Positions 8,401-16,868 are shown, numbered from the stretch's first letter. The stretch is 64,000 nucleotides of DNA from JAEUMY01 sp033764435 (GCA_033764435.1 JANRIX010000046.1:1-64000), one strand, 5' to 3'. The notes: generated by a model not told the origin, from the sequence alone. Translations and numbers: made by a program.

Positions 8401-9479
8401 GGCCAGGTCCCGAGGTCCAGCGTGGTCTTGCCGATGACCTCTTCCCTCGTATAGCCAAAAAGGCGCTGGGCGGCTTCATTTGCCTCGAAAAAGCGACCGT
8501 CGGTCAACCGGGCAATGACCATGGGAATCGGGCTGCCGCGAAACAGGGTTTCGAACAGGGCCTGCGAGCCTTGGGCGCTCTGCTCCGCGCGCTCGCGCTC
8601 GACGCGGGCTGCGACCACCAGCAGCGTCGAGGCCGCCAAGGCAAAACCGTGCGCCTGCATGCTGAGCGCGGCATCGTCAGGCGTACCCGCCACAAACGGG
8701 CCCAGCCCGAGATGCGTCGCCCAGACGGCGATGGCCGCAACGAGCACGCTGCCCAGCGTGACCGCCTTGGCACCGGAAAAGACCGCGGCGACCACAGCCA
8801 CCGGGCCGACAGCCACCAGAGGCGACTGCTGAAAGAGATGAGTGTCGCTGTAGACGACAAAACTGAGAAGCGCGGTCAAGACGGGCACTGTCACCAGCAG
8901 CGCGCGGCGATTGGTCAATGCACGCTGCACCGCCGCCAGCCTGGTCGGCAAGTCAACGTGCCAAGCGATGATGAGCGGGGTGAAGAAGGCGATCCCCAAC
9001 GCATCGCCCAGCCACCAGCTGCGCCAGGCGAAGCCCAATCCGCCGGGCGGCAGCGTATCGGCAGCCTGCATCGCCATCGTTCCGATCGTCGCCGAAACGG
9101 CCGTGGCGAGCAGACCCACCGGTCCCAGCAGGCAGAGCACGCCCTTGACCGACTGGAGGATATTGGCCCCGATCGCATAGCGACCGAGCAGCCAGAAGCC
9201 GATCACTGCTTCGAGCGTGGCGCCGATGGCCACCATGATGGCCGCCCAGACCGGCACGCCTGAGAGGGTCACAGCAATCGCTGATCCCAGCAGAACGCCC
9301 GGCCAGAGATGGACGCCCCGAATGAGCAAAGCCGCCAATGCGATGCCAGCCGGAATCCACGCCGTGCCGACATGCCCCTGCACCACGGCAAGCTTCAGGC
9401 TGGCTGCAGCCGCCATGGCATACGCGAGGGCCAAAATGGCAATCGAGGTGAGCTGCTGAGCGAAATCTGTGCGCGGCAC
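5403..9479 (-). CDS. MASE1-PAS(x5)-GGDEF-EAL cyclic-di-GMP sensor protein
   Basis: This is a very large membrane-bound cyclic-di-GMP turnover protein. The N-terminal 300 residues form the multi-spanning MASE1 sensor, followed by five PAS domains of about 125 residues each (repeated motifs such as FGYTREEVIGKT, YGWARDEAVGKS, CGYSRADVLGRT). Then comes a GGDEF domain with intact GGDEF and an RRGD inhibitory site five residues before it, and an EAL domain with intact AEALLRW, EITESLL and DDFGTGYSS. Both synthase and phosphodiesterase activity are therefore possible. PAS3 and PAS4 resemble each other closely, suggesting internal duplication. The start is a GTG at 9479 with AGGGG upstream; another GTG at 9554 would add 25 residues but has a weaker ribosome site. 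It lies downstream of pilSR on the same strand. Confidence 0.93.
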   Translation of the reverse strand: MPRTDFAQQLTSIAILALAYAMAAAASLKLAVVQGHVGTAWIPAGIALAALLIRGVHLWPGVLLGSAIAVTLSGVPVWAAIMVAIGATLEAVIGFWLLGRYAIGANILQSVKGVLCLLGPVGLLATAVSATIGTMAMQAADTLPPGGLGFAWRSWWLGDALGIAFFTPLIIAWHVDLPTRLAAVQRALTNRRALLVTVPVLTALLSFVVYSDTHLFQQSPLVAVGPVAVVAAVFSGAKAVTLGSVLVAAIAVWATHLGLGPFVAGTPDDAALSMQAHGFALAASTLLVVAARVERERAEQSAQGSQALFETLFRGSPIPMVIARLTDGRFFEANEAAQRLFGYTREEVIGKTTLDLGTWPNTTGRDALIQQLRTAGRADDVELQLRRSDGALLDVLYSARVVEFQGHPCTIATIHDITARKQAADQIRESESRFRSVWETTSDSALIVDSHSIIRFANPAISELTGYRTDEVVGQPLTLLQPDRMKGRHEHGMQRYLDSGERRLDWRGAEIIVRHRDGRDIPVEIVFSEMQLEGERCFVGFLRNIEKRKAAERALRKSEERFARVFNSSPGPINVANLKTGIYREVNPAWSDVYGWARDEAVGKSSVDLGIWLRAEDRADMRGELFAGRKVRGREYRVRRKDGRAIDILLDAERIDWEGEEAILVQTTDISALKAAEQAARRSDERFAKVFHSSPDAIVISRLQDGTYIDVNEAWQKLCGYSRADVLGRTALDLGIWVDPADRLKLLERLQQGATVRDFEFKLRRRDGSVALALLSGEIIEEGDDRLLLALLMDITEKKRAEVQLRESERRFADVLEAAGEYVWETDHESRFTFVSARVEKVLGYKPEEIIGKKSTDFMPPDEVDRVREWFRHNHVQGQPLRGFEHMSRTKDGRIIWQLVSAVPVFDAGGKRLGNRGTGLDITERKLAEQRIEELATRDSLTLLPNRRLLTDRLSQGILSAQRNETLLAVLFIDLDRFKTINDSLGHAAGDDLLKGVAQRLSELMRRGDTLARLGGDEFVVLLEQMKEPEDAGLVSQKIINALSEPFVVGGHVLNTSASIGVSVFPGDAVDADTLMRNADMAMYFAKERGRHNYQFYSQEMNARAIERLTMENTLRHAVDRGELELHYHPKFRLSDGVLVGAEALLRWRHPTLGLIQPDRFIPVAEETGLIVSIGEWVLAEACVQASEWNKRGNLIPVAVNLSVGQFNKSLARMVRDALVFAGLTPGALELEITESLLMRNVDEHARTLRQISQLGVRIAIDDFGTGYSSLAYLRRLHIDTLKIDQSFVRDVENNLDDAAIIEAIVAMARSLKLSVVAEGVETALQQRTLRDLGCDHGQGYFFSKPLPAAEFEARYLS

Positions 9480-9575
9480 TAGGATTACCCCTAAAGGGGA
9501 GTCGGCGTTTAGCTTACGCCCGTTATGAAGCGGATGACACTGCCGGCACAACACCTTGCCGACCCGGAATCCCCT

Positions 9576-9587
9576 GCGAATATTCGC
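9576..9587. repeat. GCGAATATTCGC palindrome copy
   Basis: Perfect copy in the gap between pilR and the MASE1 protein gene. Confidence 0.95.
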
Positions 9588-9610
9588 GGTACTTGCGGCA
9601 TGACGCCGCG

Positions 9611-10990
9611 TCAGTCGATGCCCAATCGATCAAGCCGATAGCGGAGGCTGCGGAAGGTGATCCCCAGGACCTTGGCAGCAGCAGTCTTGTTGTAGCGGGT
9701 CTTTTCCAGCGCCTTCATGATCTGTTCGCGCTCTATCTGATCCAGATACTCATGCAGCGGCAGAGTACGCTCTCCGCCCGCGCCCGGCGCAATCGAAGTC
9801 TCCTTGCTGCCCTCGGTCAGATACAGGTCCGCTTCCTGGATGACCTTCCCATCACAGAGGGCCACAGCGCGCTCGAGAATGTTCTCCAATTCACGAACGT
9901 TGCCGGGAAAATCGTAGTTGGACAATGCATTCATCGCGCCCTTGCTCAGCTCGGGCCCCGAACCGCCGCTCTGCTGCGCGAGCCGGTCAAGCAGCGCGGT
10001 CACCATGAGCGGAATATCCTCGGGAATCTCGCGCAGGCTTGGCATCTTGAGTTCGATGACATTCAAGCGGTAGAACAGGTCCTGGCGAAACTCGCCGGTC
10101 GTCACCCGCTCCGGCAGATTCTTGTGCGTCGCGCTGATGATGCGAAAGTCAACGGGCTCCTCAACGGTGTCGCCCAGCTTGCGCACTTTCTTGTCCTGGA
10201 TGACACGCAGCAATTTCACCTGCATGAGCAACGGCAGGTCGCCCACCTCGTCGAGGAACAACGTGCCGCCCTGCGCCGCATGGAGGAAACCTTCGCGATC
10301 GCTGTCGGCACCGGTAAAGGCACCCTTGCGGTGGCCGAAGAATTCGCTCTCCATGAGGTTCTCGGGAATCGCCCCGCAGTTCACGGCGACAAATGGCGCG
10401 TCGCGGCGCGCACTGCCGGAGTGAATCAGTCTTGCGGCGACTTCCTTGCCGGAGCCGGATTCGCCCGCGATGAAGACCGGCGCCTGGCTGCGCGCCAGCT
10501 TGCCGATCATGTCTCTCGCACGCTGAATCGGGCCGGACTCGCCCAGCAATTTGGGCAGCCCTTCGGTGATCTTCTCGGTGCGCTCACCACCCGCGCTGCG
10601 ACGGGGCGAGGGCTGCGCGCCGGGCAGCTTGAGCGCGGACGTGATGACATCGCGCAGCTGTTTCAACTGGATCGGTTTGGACAGGTAGTCGAAGGCACCC
10701 GCCTTCAGGGCGGCGACCGCGTTGTCGGTGCTGCCATAGGCGGTGATGACCGCAACCGGCGTGTTGCCGTGCTTCTCCGCGATGTACTTCAGGACTTCAA
10801 GACCTTCGCCGTCCGGCAGGCGCATGTCGGTGAGGCAGAGGTCATAACTGCGTTCCTGCAGGCGCGCATAGGCCTCGGCGCAAGTGGACGCGGTGTCCGC
10901 CTCCACCCCCATGCGCATGAGGGTGAGGACAACCAGTTCGCGGATGTCAGCCTCATCGTCGACGACGAGGACGTGTTTTGCAGTGCTCAT
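9611..10990 (-). CDS. pilR: Sigma-54-dependent response regulator PilR
   Basis: This NtrC-family regulator activates sigma-54 promoters, typically the pilin gene. The receiver domain (residues 1-120) contains the phosphoacceptor in CLTDMRLPDG and the conserved Lys in YLSKPIQL. The AAA+ domain has the Walker A GESGSGKE, the sigma-54 contact loop GAFTGA and the Walker B region GTLFLDEVG. The C-terminus ends in a Fis-type helix-turn-helix (NKTAAAKVLGITFRSLRYRL). Its start overlaps the end of pilS by four bases (ATGA), showing translational coupling. No type IV pilin genes are present in the window, so the name rests on the pairing with a PilS-like kinase and the PP0621 neighbour. Confidence 0.9.
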   Translation of the reverse strand: MSTAKHVLVVDDEADIRELVVLTLMRMGVEADTASTCAEAYARLQERSYDLCLTDMRLPDGEGLEVLKYIAEKHGNTPVAVITAYGSTDNAVAALKAGAFDYLSKPIQLKQLRDVITSALKLPGAQPSPRRSAGGERTEKITEGLPKLLGESGPIQRARDMIGKLARSQAPVFIAGESGSGKEVAARLIHSGSARRDAPFVAVNCGAIPENLMESEFFGHRKGAFTGADSDREGFLHAAQGGTLFLDEVGDLPLLMQVKLLRVIQDKKVRKLGDTVEEPVDFRIISATHKNLPERVTTGEFRQDLFYRLNVIELKMPSLREIPEDIPLMVTALLDRLAQQSGGSGPELSKGAMNALSNYDFPGNVRELENILERAVALCDGKVIQEADLYLTEGSKETSIAPGAGGERTLPLHEYLDQIEREQIMKALEKTRYNKTAAAKVLGITFRSLRYRLDRLGID

Positions 10991-12621
10991 GCCATCTCCA
11001 GAGTATCCGCCGCACGGGCACGCAGGCGGAACGTCGCGCCCGCGGGCCGGGATACGTATTCGAGTCGGGCGCCATTGACGTCCGCGAGTTCACGCGCAAT
11101 ATACAGGCCCAGCCCGGTACCTTGCGCATCGGTCGTGAAGAATGGCTCGAACAGGTGAGCCAGTGCGGCAGGCGACACGCCCGGTCCGTCATCGCACACA
11201 TCGATGAGGAGCGTGTCCGGTGTCGGACCGGAATCGAGGACGATGCGAATACTGCCCGGTCCCTTGCGCCCATGCCGCCAAGCATTGCGCGCGAGGTTCC
11301 AGAGAATCTGGTCGAGATGCGTCTTGTCAAACGCAATCCGCCGCCGCTCGCGAAACTCGAATGCAAAGGCGGAACCCGGTACCTTCTCGTTGCCGGCAAA
11401 CTCGTGTGCAAAGCGCTCGAGATAGGCCGGAACATCAATCGGTTCCGGCTGGGCACGATCGCGACGATTGAGATAAAGCACTTCCTGCACCATCCGATCC
11501 AGGCGGTGTGCATTGTCGCGGATGATGCGCAAAAGCCGCTGGTCGCCGCTCTGGCGCGCCTCGTCCTCGAGCAGCAATTCGGTGGCGTGATTGATCGAGG
11601 ACAGCGGGTTGCGAATTTCGTGGGCGATGCTCGCGGTCAAACGCCCCAGCGCGGCGAGCTTCAGCTGCTGCGCCTGCTCGCGGATGCGCCCGGTGTCCTC
11701 CAGGAAAATCACGGTGGGCGCAGGCGAGAGCCCGGCTGCAGCGCCAATCGCCAGGAATCTCGGCTGATACTCCGTGCGGCCGGTTGGCGCCCGAAGCGGT
11801 GTCATGATTGCATCCGGATCATGGCGCCAGACTTCGAGCTGACGATGCAACTCGGGCGCATAGGTGGCAAGTGTCATGGACTCTTCGATTGTGCCAAGCA
11901 TGGACTCGCATTTCGGATTTCGCTGGCGGATGGCACCGGTTTCATCGACCACCAGAAACCCATCCTGCATGTCCCGGATGACCAATTCGTTGATCTGAGA
12001 GAGGTTGGCGAGGTCCACCCCGCGCGCTTCTGCAATACTCTCTGCTCCACGCGCGTAGCGTGCGAGTGCGGACGTGACCGCAGCAACTGCAAAGAATCCG
12101 CCGGATAACAGTCCGGACTGAAACAGCTCGCTCACACTGCCCTGAGATCCGGCCAGCTGCACGGTTTGTTCGACAAGCAAGGCTATGGCTGCAACCGCCG
12201 CGTGAAAGTAGACCATTCGGCCACGCAAGATCAGGCTCGATGCGACGATGGGCACGAGCAGCAGGATGCCCAGGCCGCTCCGCATGCCGCCACTGGTGTG
12301 CAGCATGAGCACAATTACTGTCGCATCGACCATCACCTGCGCGGTGAGCTGGATTTCGATGCCCGGGCGGCGCAAACGAACGAGCCACAGAAAGAACGTG
12401 GCGGCGATGAAATAGAAGATGACGGTCAAGCTGGCGAGACCCGGATCTTCTGCACCCAGCACCCACCAGCCACCGAAACCCCAGAGGCCGCTGGCGAGCA
12501 GCACGATCAGCATGATTCGGTACAGACCGAATGCACGCAGGGAGATCCAGCCTGCATCAGCTGAGTCATCCTCGCTGGCGGGCGTCGCTGTCGGCAATTT
12601 CACGTTGGCGACCGACACCAT
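10987..12621 (-). CDS. pilS: Sensor histidine kinase PilS
   Basis: This membrane histidine kinase is the partner of the adjacent regulator. The first 200 residues hold about six membrane helices, as in PilS of Pseudomonas, which senses pilin in the inner membrane. A PAS domain follows (INELVIRDMQDGFLVVDE region). The dimerisation domain carries the phosphoaccepting His in AHEIRNPLSSI, and the ATPase domain has LARNAWRHG (N box), DDGPGV (G1) and GTGLGLYI (G2). All catalytic motifs are intact. It overlaps pilR by four bases. The ribosome site before the ATG is weak. Confidence 0.9.
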   Translation of the reverse strand: MVSVANVKLPTATPASEDDSADAGWISLRAFGLYRIMLIVLLASGLWGFGGWWVLGAEDPGLASLTVIFYFIAATFFLWLVRLRRPGIEIQLTAQVMVDATVIVLMLHTSGGMRSGLGILLLVPIVASSLILRGRMVYFHAAVAAIALLVEQTVQLAGSQGSVSELFQSGLLSGGFFAVAAVTSALARYARGAESIAEARGVDLANLSQINELVIRDMQDGFLVVDETGAIRQRNPKCESMLGTIEESMTLATYAPELHRQLEVWRHDPDAIMTPLRAPTGRTEYQPRFLAIGAAAGLSPAPTVIFLEDTGRIREQAQQLKLAALGRLTASIAHEIRNPLSSINHATELLLEDEARQSGDQRLLRIIRDNAHRLDRMVQEVLYLNRRDRAQPEPIDVPAYLERFAHEFAGNEKVPGSAFAFEFRERRRIAFDKTHLDQILWNLARNAWRHGRKGPGSIRIVLDSGPTPDTLLIDVCDDGPGVSPAALAHLFEPFFTTDAQGTGLGLYIARELADVNGARLEYVSRPAGATFRLRARAADTLEMA

Positions 12622-12628
12622 CGAACTG

Positions 12629-12862
12629 TCAGGAGCGGTGAGCGCAGTCCGAGCTGTCGGCGCATTCGAACGCGCCGTTCACCAGCTTTGCTTCGGACTT
12701 GGGCAGGTTCACGCCGCATCGACTGCAGGCGACCATGTCTTCGGAGGCGGCCTTTGTGGCGGGCGGCACGTCCGTGGCGGCTCGTGATTTGGACTTGGTG
12801 AGTCCCTTGTACAGCAGCCAGACAGCGAACCCGATCAGGGCGAGAAGCAGCAGACGAGCCAT
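12629..12862 (-). CDS. PP0621-family small membrane protein
   Basis: This encodes a 77-residue protein with one N-terminal membrane helix (LLLLALIGFAVWLLYKG), a short linker and a Cys-containing C-terminal part (ACSRCGVNLP ... CADSSDC) that could bind zinc. Proteins of this form are often found directly upstream of pilS in proteobacteria, as here with a seven-base gap. Function is unknown; the placement suggests cotranscription with the pilus two-component system. AGGAG precedes the ATG. Confidence 0.75.
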   Translation of the reverse strand: MARLLLLALIGFAVWLLYKGLTKSKSRAATDVPPATKAASEDMVACSRCGVNLPKSEAKLVNGAFECADSSDCAHRS

Positions 12863-12939
12863 GCGTGGACTCCTAGGGCGACAGGGGCGTGAAGGCAGTA
12901 TAGGAGGCGTCTCTTGCGGACGCCAGCCAACGCGGAACG

Positions 12940-13713
12940 CTATTTGTCGACGAAGGCGCGCTCGACGACAAAGTGACCCGGCTCACCCATGTTGCCTTCG
13001 CTCCAACCCCATCCCTTCAGGATGGTGCGGCAATCAACGTTCATGTCCGGATTGCCACAGATCATGACTCGGTCTTCATCAATGTTGGGCATGGGAAAGC
13101 CGAACTCACGAGCGATCTCGCCGGACTCAAACAGCTTGGTCACCCTGCCCTGGTGGCGAAACGGTTCGCGTGTGACGGTGGGGTAATACTTCAGCTGCTT
13201 GGCAACGAGTTCGCCATAAAACTCGTTGGCCGGCAGCTCCTTTTCGATGTACTCGTGATAGGCGAGCTCATTCACCTCGCGACAGCCGTGCACCAGAATC
13301 ACCTGCTCAAACTGTTCATAGGTTTCTGGATCTCGGATGACACTCATGAATGGCGCGAGTCCGGTGCCGGTGGACATCAGATACAACCGTTTGCCGGGAA
13401 TCAGATTCTGCAGGATCAGTGTGCCCACCGCCTTGCTGTTCACGATCAGTTCGTCACCGGGCCGGATGTGCTGCAGCCGGGAGGTGAGAGGACCGTTCTG
13501 AACCTTGATGCTGAGGAATTCCAGGTGCTCTTCATAGTTCGCGCTCACCATGCTGTAGGCGCGCATGATGGGTTTTCCTTCGACCTCGATGCCAATCATG
13601 GTGAACTGGCCGTTCAGGAAGCGGAATCCCGGATCGCGGGTGGTCGTGAAACTGAACTGGTTCTGGGTCCAGTGATGGACTGTCAGGATTTTTTCGCGGA
13701 ACTGGACGGCCAT
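12940..13713 (-). CDS. fpr: Ferredoxin--NADP reductase
   Basis: This is an FAD flavoprotein moving electrons between NADPH and ferredoxin/flavodoxin. It has 257 residues, the usual length of the bacterial Fpr subclass. The FAD-binding motif is seen as RAYSMVSANYE, and the nucleotide-binding part as LMSTGTGLAPFMS and MICGNPDMNVD. The C-terminus ends FVVERAFVDK, the extended tail typical of the class that stacks on the flavin region. It has its own transcription unit on the minus strand, 77 bases upstream of the PP0621-like gene and downstream of the tRNA-Pro terminator. Confidence 0.92.
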   Translation of the reverse strand: MAVQFREKILTVHHWTQNQFSFTTTRDPGFRFLNGQFTMIGIEVEGKPIMRAYSMVSANYEEHLEFLSIKVQNGPLTSRLQHIRPGDELIVNSKAVGTLILQNLIPGKRLYLMSTGTGLAPFMSVIRDPETYEQFEQVILVHGCREVNELAYHEYIEKELPANEFYGELVAKQLKYYPTVTREPFRHQGRVTKLFESGEIAREFGFPMPNIDEDRVMICGNPDMNVDCRTILKGWGWSEGNMGEPGHFVVERAFVDK

Positions 13714-13820
13714 GATTCGGTGCGGTGATTGAAAGCGGTCAGTCTAGAGGGAGTGGGGTCGCGGTCAGTTGAGCCAGGACAAACCGTGAGCGTTGCACCT
13801 GACCCGGAAATCAACCAAGC

Positions 13821-13851
13821 AAAAAAACAAAAAGGCCGGAAGGCCGGCCTT
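13821..13851 (-). terminator. Rho-independent terminator of the tRNA-Pro/ispB transcript
   Basis: On the minus strand, the eight-base-pair stem AAGGCCGG/CCGGCCTT with loop CCTT is followed by TTTTTGTTTTTTT. It lies 26 bases beyond the tRNA-Pro 3' end. Confidence 0.9.
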
Positions 13852-13876
13852 GCGATTTGATGCGAACCAGAAAATC

Positions 13877-13953
13877 TGGTCGGGGTGAGAGGATTCGAAC
13901 CTCCGGCCTCTACGTCCCGAACGTAGCGCTCTACCAGGCTAAGCTACACCCCG
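13877..13953 (-). tRNA. tRNA-Pro (anticodon CGG)
   Basis: The 77-nt gene has a CGGGGTG/CACCCCG acceptor stem, D-arm AGCCTGGTAGAGC, anticodon arm CTACG-TTCGGGA-CGTAG (anticodon CGG, reading CCG), a T-arm with GGTTCGAATCC and encoded CCA. The match to E. coli ProK in these arms is strong. It lies just downstream of ispB and is followed by a terminator. Confidence 0.97.
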
Positions 13954-13973
13954 ATGCACCGTGGCCAGCGCCC

Positions 13974-14963
13974 TCAAAACCGACGCTCGACCGCGAAAAC
14001 ACATAATTCTAGCAGAGCAGCGCGATAAACGGAATCAGGCAGGTGAGAAATGGCCGCAATCGCCAGGTCAGCCTCTGCCCGCGCCGCCCTGCGAGCGTAA
14101 TCCAGGGCTCCTGTTTCATGAATGGCGGCGATCACCGCATCCAGCCCTTCGCGCCCGCCCTCAAGAACCGCCTGACGGACGGCGGCACGCTGCGTCGCGT
14201 TGCCTGCCTTCATGGCGTGGATCAAGGGCAATGTCGGCTTGCCTTCCGCAAGATCATCACCCAGATGCTTGCCGGTCTCTCCCTCATCACCGGAGTAGTC
14301 AAGCACGTCATCGATGAGCTGGAACGCCGTGCCAAGATGCGTTCCGTAGTCGGCCAGTGCGCGCTCATCGCTTGCGGACGCACCGCCAAGGATCGCGCCG
14401 ACCTGCGATGCGGCCTGGAACAGCTTTGCCGTCTTGTAACGGACCACGCGGAGATACTTTTCCTCGTCCGTATCCGGGTCCTTGATGTTGAGGAGCTGCA
14501 GCACCTCGCCCTCGGCAATGATGTTGGTTGCCTCGGCGAGCACGGCCATCACCTGTGGATTGGCAACCGAGACCATCATCTGGAATGCGCGTGAATACAG
14601 AAAATCTCCGACAAGCACGCTGGCGGCATTGCCAAACTCGGCATTGGCCGTGTTGCGGCCGCGGCGCAGGCTGGACTCATCCACGACATCGTCGTGCAGG
14701 AGGGTTGCCGTGTGGATGAACTCAATGACCGCCGCCAGCTCATGGACATGCTCCGCCTTCGCCCCAAACAGGCGACCGGCGAGCACCACCAGCGCGGGGC
14801 GGAGCCGTTTGCCGCCACTGCCGACGATGTAGTGCCCGATCTGGTTGATCAGCACGACCTCGGAGCGCAGACGCGCCGTGATCACGCCGTCCACGGCCTG
14901 CATGTCGGCATCAATGACGCGCCGAATATTGTCGAGGGAAACGGGATGGTGCGGGGAATTCAT
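13974..14963 (-). CDS. ispB: Polyprenyl (octaprenyl) diphosphate synthase
   Basis: This trans-prenyltransferase extends farnesyl diphosphate with isopentenyl units to build the ubiquinone side chain. It has 329 residues. The first aspartate-rich motif is LLHDDVVDE and the second is LIDDVLDYSGD; GGKRLRP and GEVLQLL are also family motifs. It is transcribed divergently from rplU, the standard arrangement in beta- and gammaproteobacteria, and runs into tRNA-Pro. Chain length cannot be read from the sequence with certainty; octaprenyl is the usual product in this group. Confidence 0.93.
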   Translation of the reverse strand: MNSPHHPVSLDNIRRVIDADMQAVDGVITARLRSEVVLINQIGHYIVGSGGKRLRPALVVLAGRLFGAKAEHVHELAAVIEFIHTATLLHDDVVDESSLRRGRNTANAEFGNAASVLVGDFLYSRAFQMMVSVANPQVMAVLAEATNIIAEGEVLQLLNIKDPDTDEEKYLRVVRYKTAKLFQAASQVGAILGGASASDERALADYGTHLGTAFQLIDDVLDYSGDEGETGKHLGDDLAEGKPTLPLIHAMKAGNATQRAAVRQAVLEGGREGLDAVIAAIHETGALDYARRAARAEADLAIAAISHLPDSVYRAALLELCVFAVERRF

Positions 14964-15056
14964 GATCAGAAGGGGTTCAAGTGCGAGGCACAGGGCAGTA
15001 CGACGGTCAGGGTCCCCGATACGCAGGGAAGGCCTTGATTCGACTCAAATTTGCCT

Positions 15057-15085
15057 TTGACTTGGCCCGGGAAAGACCGTATGAT
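15057..15085 (+). promoter_or_regulatory. Sigma-70 promoter of rplU-rpmA
   Basis: The -35 element TTGACT (15057-15062) and -10 element TATGAT (15080-15085) are separated by 17 bases. A short hairpin, CCGCTC/GAGCGG at 15094-15109, lies in the leader before rplU. Confidence 0.8.
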
Positions 15086-15141
15086 ACCGGGTTCCGCTCG
15101 CTGGAGCGGTTGTTTCAACCCCAAAATACGGAGTTTTCATC

Positions 15142-15453
15142 ATGTACGCGGTCATAAAAACCGGCGGCAAGCAGTACAAAGTTGCCCCCGGCGAAAAACT
15201 GAAAATAGAACAGATACCGGCGGACGTGGGTGCGAAAGTTGTTCTGGACCAGGTCCTCCTGGTGGCGAATGGCGACGCGGTCACGGTCGGTAAACCCTTG
15301 GTGAGTGGTGCAAATGTCGCGGTCACGGTCGTTTCGCAGGGCCGTCACGACAAGGTGCGCATTTTCAAGATGCGTCGCCGCAAGCACTACCAGAAGCGTC
15401 AGGGTCATCGGCAGAACTACACCGAGATCCAGATTGACGCGATCAACGCGTAA
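15142..15453 (+). CDS. rplU: 50S ribosomal protein L21
   Basis: This 103-residue large-subunit protein binds 23S rRNA. It begins MYAVIKTGGKQYKVAPGEK, the L21 signature, and has the basic segment KMRRRKHYQKRQGHRQ near the C-terminus. An ACGGAG site precedes the ATG. It is first in the rplU-rpmA unit, with a strong promoter upstream and rpmA 28 bases downstream. Confidence 0.98.
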   Translation: MYAVIKTGGKQYKVAPGEKLKIEQIPADVGAKVVLDQVLLVANGDAVTVGKPLVSGANVAVTVVSQGRHDKVRIFKMRRRKHYQKRQGHRQNYTEIQIDAINA

Positions 15454-15481
15454 TCCGGCCAACGGTTAAAGGAGCACACAC

Positions 15482-15739
15482 ATGGCACATAAAAAAGCCG
15501 GCGGTTCCTCGCGGAACGGCCGTGATTCCAACCCCAAGATGCTGGGCGTGAAGTCGTATGGTGGCGAGCTGATCAATGCCGGTTCGATCATCGTGCGCCA
15601 GCGCGGCACCCAGTTCCATGCCGGTGACAACGTCGGCATGGGCAAGGACCACACCCTCTTCGCGCTGAAGACCGGTCGTGTTGTCTTCGCCATCAAGGGC
15701 GCCGACAAGAAGTCCGTGGTCAGCATCCAGCCGGCCTGA
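15482..15739 (+). CDS. rpmA: 50S ribosomal protein L27
   Basis: This 85-residue protein contributes its flexible N-terminal tail near the peptidyl transferase centre. It begins MAHKKAGGSSRNGRDS with the characteristic DSNPKMLGVK stretch and has RQRGTQFHAGDNVGMGKDHT. AAAGGAG precedes the start. It is cotranscribed with rplU and followed by a terminator. Confidence 0.98.
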   Translation: MAHKKAGGSSRNGRDSNPKMLGVKSYGGELINAGSIIVRQRGTQFHAGDNVGMGKDHTLFALKTGRVVFAIKGADKKSVVSIQPA

Positions 15740-15764
15740 TCATTCAGGCCGCGGACGACCGCAC

Positions 15765-15799
15765 AAAGGCCTCGAACAGTGATGTTCGGGGCCTTTTCA
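15765..15799 (+). terminator. Terminator after rpmA
   Basis: The ten-base-pair stem GGCCTCGAAC/GTTCGGGGCC (one G-T pair) with loop AGTGAT is followed by TTTTCATTT. obgE starts 17 bases later, so it is probably read by leak-through or from another promoter. Confidence 0.85.
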
Positions 15800-15815
15800 T
15801 TTGTGGAATGCAAAC

Positions 15816-16865
15816 ATGAAATTCATCGACGAAGCGCGCATTGAAGTCCACGCCGGATCAGGCGGAAAGGGCTCGGCATCGTTCCGCCGGGAAAAATTCG
15901 TGCCCTTCGGTGGCCCGGATGGCGGCGACGGGGGGCGTGGCGGCAGCATCTTCATCGAGGCAGACTGCAATCTGAACACGCTGGTGGACTACCGCTTCCA
16001 GCGCATCTTCAAGGCAAAGAATGGCGAGCCTGGCCGCGGCGCGGACTGCAACGGACGCGGCGCTGACGACATCGTGCTGCGCGTGCCTGTGGGCACCATG
16101 ATCTCGGACCAACTCACCGGTGAAGTGCTTGCCGACCTGGCCGCACACGGCCAACGGGCGCTCATCGCCAAAGGTGGACGAGGCGGTCTGGGCAACCTCA
16201 ACTTCAAGTCGAGCACCAATCGCGCGCCGCGGCAGTTCACCCCGGGCGAACCCGGCGAATCGCGGGAGCTGCACTTGGAATTGAAGGTGCTTGCGGATGT
16301 CGGCTTGCTCGGCATGCCCAATGCGGGCAAGTCAACCTTCATCCGCTCCGTGTCCGCTGCGCGACCGAAGGTCGCCGACTATCCGTTCACCACGCTCCAC
16401 CCCAACCTCGGCGTGGTGCGTGTGGATGACAATCGCAGCTTCGTCATCGCGGATGTGCCGGGTCTCATCGAAGGCGCGGCTGAAGGTGCCGGACTGGGCC
16501 ATCAATTTCTGAAGCACCTGCAGCGCACCCATCTGCTGCTGCACCTGGTTGACATGGCGCCGTTTGACGAATCCATCGATCCGGTTCAGGAAGCCAAGGC
16601 CATTGCGAATGAGCTGAAGAAGTATGACCAGGCGTTGTATGACAAGCCGCGTTGGCTCGTTCTCAACAAGGCTGACCTGCTCGAGCCCGCCGAGGCGGAG
16701 AAGCGGGCCAAGGCGATCATCAAGGGTCTGAAGTGGAAGGGACCGCACTTCCTGATTTCCGCCATGAAGAGCGAAGGTTGCCGCGATCTCGTGTTCGCGA
16801 TCATGGATCATCTTGACGCGGCCCGCGCCGAAGCGGCAAAGGCCGCCACCTCGAAAGACGACTGA
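15816..16865 (+). CDS. obgE: GTPase ObgE/CgtA
   Basis: This essential ribosome-associated GTPase is involved in 50S maturation and stress control. The start is taken at MKFIDEARIEVHAGSGG, the conserved Obg N-terminus; an in-frame ATG 15 bases upstream is less likely. The glycine-rich Obg fold fills the first 158 residues, followed by the GTPase domain with GMPNAGKS (P-loop), DVPGLIEGAAEGAGLG (switch II), NKADLL and SAMKSEG. Length is 349 residues, without a long acidic C-terminal extension. It follows rplU-rpmA and is three bases from proB. Confidence 0.96.
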   Translation: MKFIDEARIEVHAGSGGKGSASFRREKFVPFGGPDGGDGGRGGSIFIEADCNLNTLVDYRFQRIFKAKNGEPGRGADCNGRGADDIVLRVPVGTMISDQLTGEVLADLAAHGQRALIAKGGRGGLGNLNFKSSTNRAPRQFTPGEPGESRELHLELKVLADVGLLGMPNAGKSTFIRSVSAARPKVADYPFTTLHPNLGVVRVDDNRSFVIADVPGLIEGAAEGAGLGHQFLKHLQRTHLLLHLVDMAPFDESIDPVQEAKAIANELKKYDQALYDKPRWLVLNKADLLEPAEAEKRAKAIIKGLKWKGPHFLISAMKSEGCRDLVFAIMDHLDAARAEAAKAATSKDD

Positions 16866-16868
16866 GCC

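Noticed and set aside
6822..9263. 813-codon plus-strand frame
   Set aside because: Antisense of the MASE1-PAS-GGDEF-EAL gene.
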